This document shows, piece by piece, positions 46,174 to 55,021 of a DNA stretch of 64,000 bases; positions within the stretch are counted from its first letter, which is position 1, and every line of letters begins with the position of its first letter. Position numbers and translations under genes: made by a program. The notes below the pieces were generated by a model. That model was given only the letters and a program-made list of their open reading frames with translations, had not been told where the DNA came from and did not search any database. The DNA is from Poindextera sp963706385. GTDB taxonomy: Bacteria; Pseudomonadota; Alphaproteobacteria; Caulobacterales; Caulobacteraceae. The stretch covers positions 1,736,001-1,800,000 of the forward strand of contig OY970153.1 of the NCBI GenBank assembly GCA_963706385.1, written 5' to 3'.

Positions 46174-47133
46174 TCACCGCGGCGCTCGCGTCACCTCGAG
46201 CGTGAGATGCGACAGCGATGGCAGACGCGCCAGACGCGCGCGATAATAGTCGGCGTCTCGGGCGCTGTTCGTCACGACCTGGACGATGGCGGCGAGGTGA
46301 CCCGGCCCGACGCGCCACAGGTGCAGATCGCCGACCTGGTCGCCTTCGGCCTCGACGATGCGGCCGATCCGGTCGGCCAGGCGCCCATCCGGGTTCATAT
46401 CCAGCAGGACCGCGCCGGTGTCGCGGATCAGGCCGTAGGACCAGCTCGCGATCACCGCCGCGCCGATCAGGCCGGCCAGCGGGTCCATCCATAGCCAGCC
46501 GAACAGCCGCGCGAGCGTCAGGCCGGCGATGACCAGGATCGAAACCGCGGCGTCGGCGAGCACATGCACGACCGCGGCGCGCATGTTGTTGTCGCGATGG
46601 TGGGCGTGACCGTGGTCCTCGTCGTGCGCCTCGCCCGCCGCGTGGACGTGATGGTGATGATGCTCGTCCCCGACGCCCAGCAGCCATGCGCTGGCGATAT
46701 TCACGCCAAGCCCCAGCACGGCGATCGGAATCGCTTGGCCGAAATGGATCGCCACCGGGGCGAACAGGCGGCTGAGCGCCTCGTAGCCGATCAGCAGCGC
46801 GATCATCGCCAGCACGATGGCGCTGGTGAAGCCCGCCAGGTCGCCGAGCTTGCCGGTTCCGAAGCTGAAGCGCGGATCGCGCGCGTAGCGCCGGGAAAAG
46901 GCGTAGGCCAGGGCGGCGAGGAGCAACGCCCCGGCGTGGGTCGACATGTGCAGGCCGTCGGCCACCAGCGCGATCGATCCGAACAGCAGGCCGCCGACGA
47001 TCTCGACCGCCATCATCGCCCCGCAAAGGCCGATCACCAGCCAGGTCCGCCGCTCGTTGCGCTCGTGGCCCGAGCCGAGGAACAGGTGGCTGTGGCCAGC
47101 GGGAGGCGCTACGACCTGCGTCTGCATCGCCAT
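46174..47133 (-). CDS. dmeF: Cation diffusion facilitator, DmeF-like (Co/Ni efflux)
   Basis: A 319-residue inner-membrane antiporter with six membrane helices. Metal-site aspartates and histidines appear in ALVADGLHMSTHAGALLLAA and VVHVLADAAVSILVIAGL. A histidine-rich cytoplasmic loop lies between helices 4 and 5 (EHHHHHVHAAGEAHDEDHGH). The N-terminal HSHLFLGSGHERNERRTW is typical of the DmeF branch that exports cobalt and nickel. It is the last gene of a unit with a TonB receptor and a small secreted protein, and converges with tacA. Confidence 0.9.
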   Translation of the reverse strand: MAMQTQVVAPPAGHSHLFLGSGHERNERRTWLVIGLCGAMMAVEIVGGLLFGSIALVADGLHMSTHAGALLLAALAYAFSRRYARDPRFSFGTGKLGDLAGFTSAIVLAMIALLIGYEALSRLFAPVAIHFGQAIPIAVLGLGVNIASAWLLGVGDEHHHHHVHAAGEAHDEDHGHAHHRDNNMRAAVVHVLADAAVSILVIAGLTLARLFGWLWMDPLAGLIGAAVIASWSYGLIRDTGAVLLDMNPDGRLADRIGRIVEAEGDQVGDLHLWRVGPGHLAAIVQVVTNSARDADYYRARLARLPSLSHLTLEVTRAPR

Positions 47134-47136
47134 CGC

Positions 47137-47385
47137 TCAGCGGCCGGGCGGAACATCGGCGCCGTCGCGCGACGGCGCGGGCGGCGGGTCGTGGTCGTCG
47201 CGGGGTTTCGACGCCTTGAACCGCTGCTCGAGGCAGGCGTGGGTTACGGCCGGATCGGGCAGGCCGCCCTCGGACCAGCCGCAGGGCTCGACGGGTCGAG
47301 GCCGCTTGGGCGAGTCGGCGCCGAAACAGGGACCGCAGACCAAGGCGGCCGCCGCGATTGCAAATGCGAGACATTTCATTTTCAT
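47137..47385 (-). CDS. Small secreted cysteine-containing protein, unknown
   Basis: An 82-residue protein with a signal peptide (MKMKCLAFAIAAAALVCGPC, cleaved near FGA). The mature part is about 60 residues, with two cysteines (PCGWSEGG and HACLEQRF) that could form a disulfide, and a Pro/Asp-rich tail. I do not recognise a family. It lies four bases upstream of dmeF and 44 bases after the TonB receptor, so a periplasmic role in the same metal-handling unit is likely. Confidence 0.75.
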   Translation of the reverse strand: MKMKCLAFAIAAAALVCGPCFGADSPKRPRPVEPCGWSEGGLPDPAVTHACLEQRFKASKPRDDHDPPPAPSRDGADVPPGR

Positions 47386-47429
47386 CAGCCTACACCCGCC
47401 AGGCCTGGCGCGTCACCTCGCGCCGGACG

Positions 47430-49616
47430 TCAGAACTCCTTGGTGATTCCGGCGAAGAATCCGCGCCGCGGGCCGTATTGCGGAGCGAATACGCCCACGC
47501 CCGTGCCGTTGCGGATCTGATAGACCTCGTCGAACGCGTTGATGACGTCCAACCGCACTTCGATGGGACCGGTGGGAACGGTCTCGAACCTGTGCGACAG
47601 GCTGAGGTTGACCTGGACGTAGCCGGGAAGCTCCGCCCCGTTGGGAATCTGCGTCAGGCCCGGGTAGGCCAGGGCCAGGGGCGAGGTCGGCGACAGGGGC
47701 AGGCCGGCCCTAAGGCCGCTGCCGTAGATCAGATCGGCCCCGACCCGCGTGCCGCGCCACAGGTAGGAGGCGCCGACGGAGACCGAATAGGCCTGGTCGT
47801 GGTCGAGGTAGATGTAGTGCGTCGCGACATAGTCCAGCTCGGGCTGGACGAAATTGAATTGGCTGGTGATCCAGTCCTTGCCTTGCGCCACCGAGTGAGA
47901 GGCGTTGAGGTAGGCGCTGAACGGACCCTTGTTATAGGACAGGGTGAATTCGACGCCCCATTGCTTTCCTTCCGCATAGTTGAATGGCGTCAGGATGATC
48001 GGCGCGCCGAACTGACCCTCGTCGATCAGGTGCTTGGAGAGCTTGTAGTAGCTGTCGAGGGTGACGGTGAGGTCCGGCGTAATCTTCTGCGATCCGCCGA
48101 CGTCGAAATAGTCGGCGCGTTCCGCATACGGCGTGGTGTCGGCGGTCACCGCCGGCTCGGCGCTGGTGCCGGCGAACTTCGTGATGGTCTCCCCCGCGAT
48201 CAGCTCGAACGGCGGAGGTGAGAAATATCGCGCATAGCCGGCGTGCAAAGTCGTCGTCGAGGTCGGCTTCCAGACCAGGTTGATGCGCGGGCTGAGCTGA
48301 TTCTCGCTGCGGAAGCCGTTGAACTGGTCGAAACGCGCGCCGTAGTTGAGCGTCAGATTGCTGAGCAGTTTCCACTCGTCCTGGAGGTAGGCGCTGTAGG
48401 TCTCGGCGGTCCGGGCGCCGTTGTCGATGATCGATTCGGGTTGGGGCTGGGTCTGGACGCCGTTGGCGTCGACCGGCAGGACCAGGGAGGTGGTGGCGCT
48501 GGTCGAGCGGTCGATCTCGACGATCACCCCGCCGCGGATCGTGTGCTGGTCGTTCAGGTGATAGGCGCCCTCGGCCTGAACCCCACCGGCGGTGTCGGTT
48601 TTGTCGGCGTACTGACTGACGCCGTTATAGAGGATGTCGCCGACCACGTCTGGCGTGAATTTCAGCGTCGAATAGCGGGCGAACAGCGAGACCTGGCCGG
48701 TGAAGCGGTCGGTGGAGTTCAAGTAACTGACCACGCCGTATTGCGTCTGCTCGCCCTGGTTCTCGTTGAGCTGCTCGCTGGGATAGTCGGTCTGGCCGTT
48801 GACGTTGAAGCCCAGGCCGCCGTTCAGCCCGCCGGACACGTCCGGAATCTGGAACCGCTGATCGGACGTGCCGAGGATCATCGATATCCTGCTGTTCGCG
48901 TCGATGATGTGGTCGACATAGGCGAAGCCCTGGAACTGCTCGGTGTGGTCGTGGATGGGGTCGGACCGGCCGTCGGGCGATTCGATGCCCAGGTCGTTCT
49001 GCAGGTAGCTGCCCGAAACGAAGAAGTTGGTGTTGCCGGAATTGCCGCCGACCTCGAAGCTCGGTTCGATCTCCCCATGACTGCCGCCATAGACCGAGAC
49101 GGAGCCGCCGTTCTGATAGCCGCTCTTGGTGGTGATATCGATGATGCCGGCGGTCCTGAGGCCGTACTCCGCCGGCAGGGCGCCGGTGATCAGCTCGACG
49201 CTGTTGGCCAGACGCGGGCTCAGCGCCTGGCTGAATACGCTCAGGCCCTCGGGCAGGATCACCCCGTTCAGACGGAACTGCAGGCCATTGTGCTCGCCGC
49301 GAATGTGCAGCTGGCCATAGGAGTCCTGGGCGACGCCCGGCGCCTGCAGGATCACCTGATTGAGCGCGGTGTTCTGGCCGCTGGGCAGGGTCTCGATGGT
49401 CTGGGCCGAGAACTTGTAGGTCGAGGCGCCGAGCTGCGGCTGGATGGTGTCGCGCGCCGCGTCGAGCCGCTGGCCCGTGACCACCACCTCGGACACCGTG
49501 GTGTTGGACGGGCCGCCGCCCTGTGCCTGATCGGCGCGGGCGATCGAGGCGCAAATGACCAGGGCCGCGCCCGCCGCACCCGCCAGCAGCCGTCGTCTCA
49601 AACGCAATTCACGCAT
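47430..49616 (-). CDS. TonB-dependent receptor, putative metal or metallophore uptake
   Basis: A 728-residue outer-membrane receptor. A signal peptide (RLLAGAAGAALVICASIARA) is followed by VSEVVVTGQRLDAARDTIQP and the plug domain (LHIRGEHNGLQFRLNGVILP, then AEYGLRTAGIID). The barrel ends in TKEF with the terminal aromatic residue that barrel proteins need. The smaller size and the adjacent dmeF gene suggest a metal-linked substrate, but this is inferred from context only. The ATG at 49616 (MRELRLRRRLL) is chosen for the signal peptide. It diverges from the kinase gene. Confidence 0.9.
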   Translation of the reverse strand: MRELRLRRRLLAGAAGAALVICASIARADQAQGGGPSNTTVSEVVVTGQRLDAARDTIQPQLGASTYKFSAQTIETLPSGQNTALNQVILQAPGVAQDSYGQLHIRGEHNGLQFRLNGVILPEGLSVFSQALSPRLANSVELITGALPAEYGLRTAGIIDITTKSGYQNGGSVSVYGGSHGEIEPSFEVGGNSGNTNFFVSGSYLQNDLGIESPDGRSDPIHDHTEQFQGFAYVDHIIDANSRISMILGTSDQRFQIPDVSGGLNGGLGFNVNGQTDYPSEQLNENQGEQTQYGVVSYLNSTDRFTGQVSLFARYSTLKFTPDVVGDILYNGVSQYADKTDTAGGVQAEGAYHLNDQHTIRGGVIVEIDRSTSATTSLVLPVDANGVQTQPQPESIIDNGARTAETYSAYLQDEWKLLSNLTLNYGARFDQFNGFRSENQLSPRINLVWKPTSTTTLHAGYARYFSPPPFELIAGETITKFAGTSAEPAVTADTTPYAERADYFDVGGSQKITPDLTVTLDSYYKLSKHLIDEGQFGAPIILTPFNYAEGKQWGVEFTLSYNKGPFSAYLNASHSVAQGKDWITSQFNFVQPELDYVATHYIYLDHDQAYSVSVGASYLWRGTRVGADLIYGSGLRAGLPLSPTSPLALAYPGLTQIPNGAELPGYVQVNLSLSHRFETVPTGPIEVRLDVINAFDEVYQIRNGTGVGVFAPQYGPRRGFFAGITKEF

Positions 49617-49673
49617 TGGACCATCCCCAAACTGGCCTTGGCGGCCGCGGGCATGGCATAGCGGGCCGGCGGG

Positions 49674-49739
49674 GTAGCAGCGATAGGCGCCCTTCCCGGC
49701 CCGAGCGGGAATTTTTCCCGAAGCCTCCATTGCTGCTAC
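49674..49739. promoter_or_regulatory. Nested inverted repeats in the TonB receptor / kinase intergenic region
   Basis: The outer arms GTAGCAGCGAT (49674-49684) and ATTGCTGCTAC (49729-49739) match at 10 of 11 positions. Inside, CGGGAATTTTTCCCG at 49706-49720 is a perfect 15-base palindrome. The region is about 130 bases long and separates the divergent receptor operon and two-component genes, so these are plausible operators for the linked response regulator. Confidence 0.5.
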
Positions 49740-49750
49740 AAAATGGCGCC

Positions 49751-51112
49751 ATGACCGCCCGAACGCCGATGTCGCTTCGCCTGCGCGTGCTGACCGCGAT
49801 CGCCCTGGTGGTGGTCCTGGGCGCGGCCGGCGGAGCGGTGTTCGCCGGCTGGCTCGCGCGCCAGACCCTGCGCGACGAGCTGCAGGCCGCCATGACCGGC
49901 GGGCGCCAAACGGTCGAGCGGGCGCTCGAGGCCCTGCCCCGCTCCGACCATCCTGGCCTCGACCTGCGCCGGCTGATCGCCACCTTCGACGGCAACCGGC
50001 ACGTCTCGGCGGTGCTGATCGACGCCGCCGGCCGACGCATCGAGGCCTCGCGCCTGCCGGCCTCTCCGCATGCCGCCCCGGCCTGGTTCATGGCCCTGCT
50101 GGACCCCCGGCTGCAGGCGTTGCGGATCGCGGCCCCCGGCGGCGAGGCGGTGGTGCTGACCCCGGCGCCGCAGGACGATGTCGGCGACGCCTGGCTGCAA
50201 TTCGGCGACGCCCTGATCGTACTGGGCCTGGTGGGCCTAGTGGGAACTGGGCTGGTCTATATCACCATCGGGCGGGCGCTGAGGCCGCTGCACGAGCTGT
50301 CCAGAGCCTTCGGCCGGGTCGGACTCGGCGACTACGCCGCCCGGGTCGAGGAGGCGGGACCAGCCGAACTGGTGCGCCTGGCCAGGCGCTTCAACCTCAT
50401 GGCCGGCGACTTGGAGGCCATGCGCCGCCGAACCCGGGCGCTGGAGGAACAGATCCTCAAGCTGCAGGACGAAGAGCGCGCCGAACTGGCCCGCGACCTG
50501 CACGACGAGATCGGCCCCCATCTGTTCGCGGTGAACATCGACGCGGCCATGCTGGGGCAGTCCCTGGCCGCCGGACGCCAGGACGAGGCCTCGCGGCAGG
50601 TCAAGGCGATCCAGACCGCCGTCGGCCACATGCAGCGTCAGGTGCGCGATATCCTGAGTCGCCTTCGGCCGGCCCAACTGGTCGAGCTGGGCCTGGGCGC
50701 GGCGATCGGCGAACTGGTCCAATTCTGGCGCTCGCGACGGCCGGACATCGTCTTCGCGGTCGATCTGGCTCTGGATGACGCGGGGCTGCCGGACGCGGTT
50801 CGGGAAGTGGTCTATCGCGTCGTTCAGGAGGGGCTGAGCAACGCGGTCCGGCACGGCCAGCCCGACCGGATCGATGTCGCCGTTCGAGCGGGCGATGCGG
50901 ATGAGGTCGTGGTCCAGGTCATCGACAACGGTCTCGGACTCAGAGGCGCGCGCGGCGAGCCCGGGTTCGGCCTTGTCGGCATGCGCGAGCGGGTCGAGGC
51001 GCTGGGCGGCTCGCTGTCGGTGCTGCCCGGAGCGGCGGGCGGCTGGTCGATCATCGCGCGGGCGCCGCTGACGCCGGCGCTGGCCTATGACTTGGCGCGG
51101 GCCGAGCGATGA
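49751..51112 (+). CDS. Sensor histidine kinase, NarL/DesK class (HisKA_3)
   Basis: A 453-residue membrane kinase. Two membrane helices (about 12-33 and 152-172) flank a periplasmic sensor of about 115 residues. A HAMP domain follows at about 172-222, then the dimerisation domain with the phosphoacceptor in ELARDLHDEIGPHLF (H251). A HATPase_c domain contains EVVYRVVQEGLSNAVRHG and DNGLGLRG. The periplasmic part has no recognisable metal-binding cluster. Its stop overlaps the start of the regulator gene (ATGA). Confidence 0.93.
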   Translation: MTARTPMSLRLRVLTAIALVVVLGAAGGAVFAGWLARQTLRDELQAAMTGGRQTVERALEALPRSDHPGLDLRRLIATFDGNRHVSAVLIDAAGRRIEASRLPASPHAAPAWFMALLDPRLQALRIAAPGGEAVVLTPAPQDDVGDAWLQFGDALIVLGLVGLVGTGLVYITIGRALRPLHELSRAFGRVGLGDYAARVEEAGPAELVRLARRFNLMAGDLEAMRRRTRALEEQILKLQDEERAELARDLHDEIGPHLFAVNIDAAMLGQSLAAGRQDEASRQVKAIQTAVGHMQRQVRDILSRLRPAQLVELGLGAAIGELVQFWRSRRPDIVFAVDLALDDAGLPDAVREVVYRVVQEGLSNAVRHGQPDRIDVAVRAGDADEVVVQVIDNGLGLRGARGEPGFGLVGMRERVEALGGSLSVLPGAAGGWSIIARAPLTPALAYDLARAER

Positions 51113-51723
51113 ACATCCTCCTGGTCGACGACCACGCCATCGTCCGCGACGGGCTGAGGCGGCTGCTGGAGGCGGCCACCGGAAACACCGTGTTCGAGGC
51201 GGTGGATGGGCGCGAAGCGCTGGAGCAGGTCGTCGCCCGGCGCATCGACCTGGTCATCCTCGACCTCAACCTGCCGGGATTGGGCGGGCTGGAGCTGCTG
51301 CGCCGCCTGGTCGAGATCGGGCGGGTGCGGGTGCTGGTCCTGAGCATGCACGCCGAGCCGCTGTACGCCGCCCGCGCGCTCGACGCCGGGGCGGCCGGAT
51401 ATCTGTCCAAGAACGCCTCGCCCGACGAGATCCTGACCGCGGTCCAGCGGGTCGGCGCGGGCGGGCGCTATGTCGAGAACGAGATCGCCCAGGCCCTGGC
51501 GCTGCAGTTCGGCTCGCCCGCCGACGCGGTCGGCCAGCTCACCGCGCGCGAACTGGAGATCATGCGGCTCTTGGCGCTCGGCCGAGGCCTGGCCGAAATC
51601 GCCGAGGCGCTGGGCGTGCGCTACAAGACCGTGGCCAACACCGCCAGCCAGATGAAATCCAAACTCGGCGTCTCCCGCACCGCCGACCTGGTGCGGCTGG
51701 CGATCGAGACGGGAATTCATTGA
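51109..51723 (+). CDS. Response regulator, NarL/FixJ family
   Basis: A 204-residue regulator. The receiver has the acidic pair DD near residue 7, the phosphoacceptor D52 (LVILDLNLPG) and the conserved lysine in GYLSKNASPDE. The C-terminal LuxR-type helix-turn-helix runs from LTARELEIMRLLALGRGLAE to VRYKTVANTASQMKSKLGV. It is coupled to the kinase gene and so is its cognate partner. Its likely targets are the divergent receptor-dmeF genes and itself. Confidence 0.94.
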   Translation: MNILLVDDHAIVRDGLRRLLEAATGNTVFEAVDGREALEQVVARRIDLVILDLNLPGLGGLELLRRLVEIGRVRVLVLSMHAEPLYAARALDAGAAGYLSKNASPDEILTAVQRVGAGGRYVENEIAQALALQFGSPADAVGQLTARELEIMRLLALGRGLAEIAEALGVRYKTVANTASQMKSKLGVSRTADLVRLAIETGIH

Positions 51724-51840
51724 GGCGCGGGCGGCGCTGGGGGTTCGAGCTGGACAGATGGCGCGGGAGGATGAACGGCCGCTAAGAACTTGAGAGATGG
51801 GTGGATTGTCGTCCTTCAGCCGTGGGCTTAGCCTAGCGCC

Positions 51841-52284
51841 ATGATCACCCTACGACTGCTGAAACGTGATGAAGGTGCGATCGCGGCTCAGCTTCATCGC
51901 CGGGCCGGCGCGCTGATCCCAGGTTATGACACGTCGCTTCACTCCGAGGAGGAGTTCCACATATTCTACAGAGATAAGGTGATGATGGACGGCCCGGTTT
52001 GGGGTGCGTTTGACGGCAATCAGCTTAGAGGCCATGTCGCACTGCTGCCCGGATGGATTGATCACCTCTACGTCGATCCCGCTTTCCATGGCCTTGGAAT
52101 CGGAAGCTCTCTCGTGAAGCTGGCACAGAATGAACAGGGTGAGCTTAGACTATATACATTCCAATCAAACACCCGAGCCCGATCGCTCTATGAGCGACAT
52201 GGGTTCGCGATCGAGGAGCTGACCAACGGCGAGCGCAACGAGGAGAAGATGCCGGACATGACCTATCACTGGCGACGGTCCTAA
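51841..52284 (+). CDS. GNAT family N-acetyltransferase
   Basis: A 147-residue acetyl-CoA-dependent transferase. Motif A reads IDHLYVDPAFHGLGIGSSLV, in which GLGIGS binds the acetyl-CoA pyrophosphate, and motif B is SNTRARSLYERHGF. The substrate is unknown. Base and codon use differ from the surroundings: the gene is visibly richer in A and T (for example AGACTATATACATTCCAATC), which suggests recent acquisition. A repeat pair of another family lies directly downstream. Confidence 0.9.
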   Translation: MITLRLLKRDEGAIAAQLHRRAGALIPGYDTSLHSEEEFHIFYRDKVMMDGPVWGAFDGNQLRGHVALLPGWIDHLYVDPAFHGLGIGSSLVKLAQNEQGELRLYTFQSNTRARSLYERHGFAIEELTNGERNEEKMPDMTYHWRRS

Positions 52285-52369
52285 CTTCCGCCTTGGGTCG
52301 AGTTCACTCGCTGGGCGGCTGCCGAAAAGCGGCCTTGGCGCTGGGACTACCGCAACGCGTGACACCTTC

Positions 52370-52577
52370 GCCTTCTCCCTTTGCGGGAGAAGGTGGCCGC
52401 GAAGCGGCCGGATGAGGGGTTGCGCTGTAGGCTCCGACGGCATGTTGGGCGCCGGGGCGTTCGACGATTATCCTCGGATGGAAGCAGGCGAATTCGGCGG
52501 ACGGAGACGCCGGCGCGACCCCTCATCTTCCCGCCGCTTTGCGGCGGGCCCCTCCTTCTCCCGCAAGGGGAGAAGGG
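52370..52577. repeat. Inverted pair of REP units (CTTCTCCC family)
   Basis: The left unit at 52370-52421 runs CTTCTCCCTTTGCGGGAGAA, then GCGAAGCGGC and GATGAGGGG. The right unit at 52518-52577 is its reverse complement with small differences (CCCCTCATC, then GGGCCCCTCCTTCTCCCGCA). About 95 bases separate them. The layout is that of a REPIN. It fills the gap between the GNAT gene and pseC; no gene lies inside. Confidence 0.85.
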
Positions 52578-52670
52578 ATGCGCGTTGCGACTTGGGGTGA
52601 GCGGTTTGGCCCCGGGCGTTCGTGGGGATGATGGGGCGGATGCCCAGATCAACCCGATTACATCGCACCG

Positions 52671-53879
52671 CTATATCCCCAGCGCCGCCCCCAGCGCCTC
52701 CACCACCCGCTCGGGATCGTCGTCCGCCATCGCCGGGAACAGCGGCAGGGTGAGGGCGCGCGCGTACCAGGCGTCCGCGCCGGGCAGGTCCAGGCCGCCG
52801 TAGCGGTCGCGGTAGTAGGGCTGGCGATGGACCGGGATGTAGTGGACCTGGCTTCCGATTCCGCGCGCGGCCAGGGCCTGGATCACCGCGGAGCGGCTGC
52901 GCCCGGCGGCCTCGAAATCGATCAGGGCGACGAACAGGTGCGGGGCGGGATCGCAGGCCCTAGGAACCGCCGCCGCCCGCGCCATCGGGGCCAGCGGCGC
53001 CAGCAGGGCGCGATAGCGCGTCGCCAGCGCCCGGCGCCGGGCGGCGAAGCGCTGCAGCTTGGCGAGCTGGCTGAGGCCCAGGGCGCAGAGGATGTCCGGC
53101 AGGCGATAGTTGAAGCCGAGGACCTGCATCTCATAGGCCCAGGGGTTGGGCGCGCCGCCGGCGTCGAGGGAGATCTCGCGCGCGGTGAACGCCGCCGCGT
53201 CGCGGGTGATCCCGTGGCTGCGGAACAGGGCCAGGCGCTGGGCGAGCGCGTCATCGTTGGTGGTCACCATGCCGCCCTCCCCCGTGGTGATGGTCTTGAC
53301 CGGGTGGAAGGAGAAACAGGCCATCGCCGAATGGCGGCAATCGCCGGCCCGCTCGGGGCGATCGTCGAAGGCCATGGTGGTCCCGAGCGCATGGCAGGCG
53401 TCCTCGACCACCGCCGCTCCCCGCGCGTCCGCGATCCGGCGGATGGCCGGCAGATCGGCGACATGTCCCATCAGATGCACCGGAAGCACCGCCGCCAACC
53501 GCCGTCCGTCCAGACGCGTCAGCGCGGCCGCGAGGGTCTCCTCGGTCATCAGGCCGCTGTCCGGATCGACGTCGGCGAACACCACCTCCCCGCCCTGGAA
53601 ACGGGCGCAGTTGGCGGTGGCGGCGAAAGTGACGGCCGGCGCGATCACCGCCTCGCCGGGCTCAAGGTCCAGGGCCAGCATGGCCAGATGCAAGGCCGCC
53701 GTGCCGCTGGAGCAGGCGATGGCGTGGCGCGCGCCGACCGTCTCGGCGAAGGCCGCCTCGAACGCCGCGACCCGCGGGCCGGTGGTCAGGAAATCCGCCC
53801 TCAGCGCCCGCGTCACCGCGGCGATGTCGTCGTCCTCGATGGTCTGGCGGCCGTAGGGCAGAAAGGCCGGGTCAGCCAT
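52671..53879 (-). CDS. pseC: UDP-4-amino-4,6-dideoxy-N-acetyl-beta-L-altrosamine transaminase (PseC / FlmB)
   Basis: A 402-residue DegT/DnrJ-type aminotransferase. The PLP-binding lysine lies in FSFHPVKTITTGEGGMV, and VEDACHALGT precedes it. It catalyses the second step of pseudaminic acid synthesis, after PseB. In Caulobacter the equivalent pair flmA-flmB is needed for flagellin modification. The ATG at 53879 overlaps the end of pseB by eight bases. The later pathway genes are not in the window. Confidence 0.92.
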   Translation of the reverse strand: MADPAFLPYGRQTIEDDDIAAVTRALRADFLTTGPRVAAFEAAFAETVGARHAIACSSGTAALHLAMLALDLEPGEAVIAPAVTFAATANCARFQGGEVVFADVDPDSGLMTEETLAAALTRLDGRRLAAVLPVHLMGHVADLPAIRRIADARGAAVVEDACHALGTTMAFDDRPERAGDCRHSAMACFSFHPVKTITTGEGGMVTTNDDALAQRLALFRSHGITRDAAAFTAREISLDAGGAPNPWAYEMQVLGFNYRLPDILCALGLSQLAKLQRFAARRRALATRYRALLAPLAPMARAAAVPRACDPAPHLFVALIDFEAAGRSRSAVIQALAARGIGSQVHYIPVHRQPYYRDRYGGLDLPGADAWYARALTLPLFPAMADDDPERVVEALGAALGI

Positions 53880-54927
53880 GGCCGGCAAGCAGGGCGGTCA
53901 GGCCCGCGGCGTCCAGCCATTCGGTGTTGGTGTCGCTGGCGTAGGAAAAGCCGTCGGCGACCTTGCGGCCCATGTCGGCGCTGAACGGGGTGCGGGTGTA
54001 TTCGACGAATTCCGGCTCGATGACGTAGCGGTCCGCCAGCTCGGTGGTCATTCGCGCGTCGTCGCCCGAGATCATGATCTCATGCAGCTTCTCGCCCGGC
54101 CGGATGCCGACGACGCGGTGCGCCAGTCCGGGCGCCAGGGCGTCGGCCACCTGCGGCATGGTCATCGAACCGATCTTGGGCACGAAGATCTCCCCGCCCC
54201 GGGTCATCTCGAGCGACGAGAGCACGAAGTCGACGCCCTGATCGAGCGAGATCCAGAACCGCGTCATCCTGGGATCGGTGATCGGCAGGTCGGCCGCGCC
54301 CTGGGCCGCGAGGCGCTGGAACAGCGGCGCGACGCTGCCGCGCGATCCGGCCACGTTGCCGTACCTGACCACGCAGAAGCGGGTGCCGATGTCGCCGGCC
54401 AGGTTGTTGGCCGCCACGAAGGTCTTGTCGGAGGCGAGCTTGGTCGCGCCATAGAGGTTGATCGGATTGCAGGCCTTGTCGGTGGACAGCGCCACCACCC
54501 GCCGCACGCGGTTGTGCAGGCTGGCCCAGACCACGTTTTCCGCGCCCATCACATTGGTGTGGATGCATTCGGAGGGATTGTACTCGGCGGCCGGCACCTG
54601 TTTCAGCGCTGCGGCGTGGATCACCACGTCAACTCCCCGGAAGGCGAGCGTCAACCGCGCGGGATCGCGCACGTCACCCAGGAAGAAGCGCATCTTGGCC
54701 ATCGCCTCGGGCGGGAAGCGCTCGGCCAGCGCTTGCTGCATCTCGTACTGCTTCAACTCGTCGCGCGAGAGGACGATCAGCTTCTTCGGGTCATGTTCGG
54801 CCAGGGCGCGCCGCACGAAGCGCTGGCCGAACGAGCCGGTGCCGCCGGTGACCAGCACCACCTTGCCGTCCAGCACCCGGGTCTTGGGCGCGAACGAGCG
54901 CAGGGCCAATGATGTGTCTGCGGGCAA
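53872..54927 (-). CDS. pseB: UDP-N-acetylglucosamine 4,6-dehydratase, inverting (PseB / FlmA)
   Basis: A 351-residue short-chain-dehydrogenase-type enzyme. The NADP-binding motif is VTGGTGSFGQRFVRR. The catalytic region shows STDKACNPINLYGATKLASD, with Tyr and Lys of the YxxxK motif. It removes water from UDP-GlcNAc and inverts C5, the first step of pseudaminic acid synthesis. An N-terminal extension of about 20 residues precedes the fold, so a start at a later codon is possible. Upstream of pseC in the same operon. Confidence 0.93.
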   Translation of the reverse strand: MPADTSLALRSFAPKTRVLDGKVVLVTGGTGSFGQRFVRRALAEHDPKKLIVLSRDELKQYEMQQALAERFPPEAMAKMRFFLGDVRDPARLTLAFRGVDVVIHAAALKQVPAAEYNPSECIHTNVMGAENVVWASLHNRVRRVVALSTDKACNPINLYGATKLASDKTFVAANNLAGDIGTRFCVVRYGNVAGSRGSVAPLFQRLAAQGAADLPITDPRMTRFWISLDQGVDFVLSSLEMTRGGEIFVPKIGSMTMPQVADALAPGLAHRVVGIRPGEKLHEIMISGDDARMTTELADRYVIEPEFVEYTRTPFSADMGRKVADGFSYASDTNTEWLDAAGLTALLAGHG

Positions 54928-55021
54928 GACCTGAGCCTTCCATCCCGGCGCGAATCACCGCGCCGGGGCCCATCCTGGCGCAACCCAGGCCGGTTCGCAC
55001 CCCATCGCCGCGCCGCCGCGA

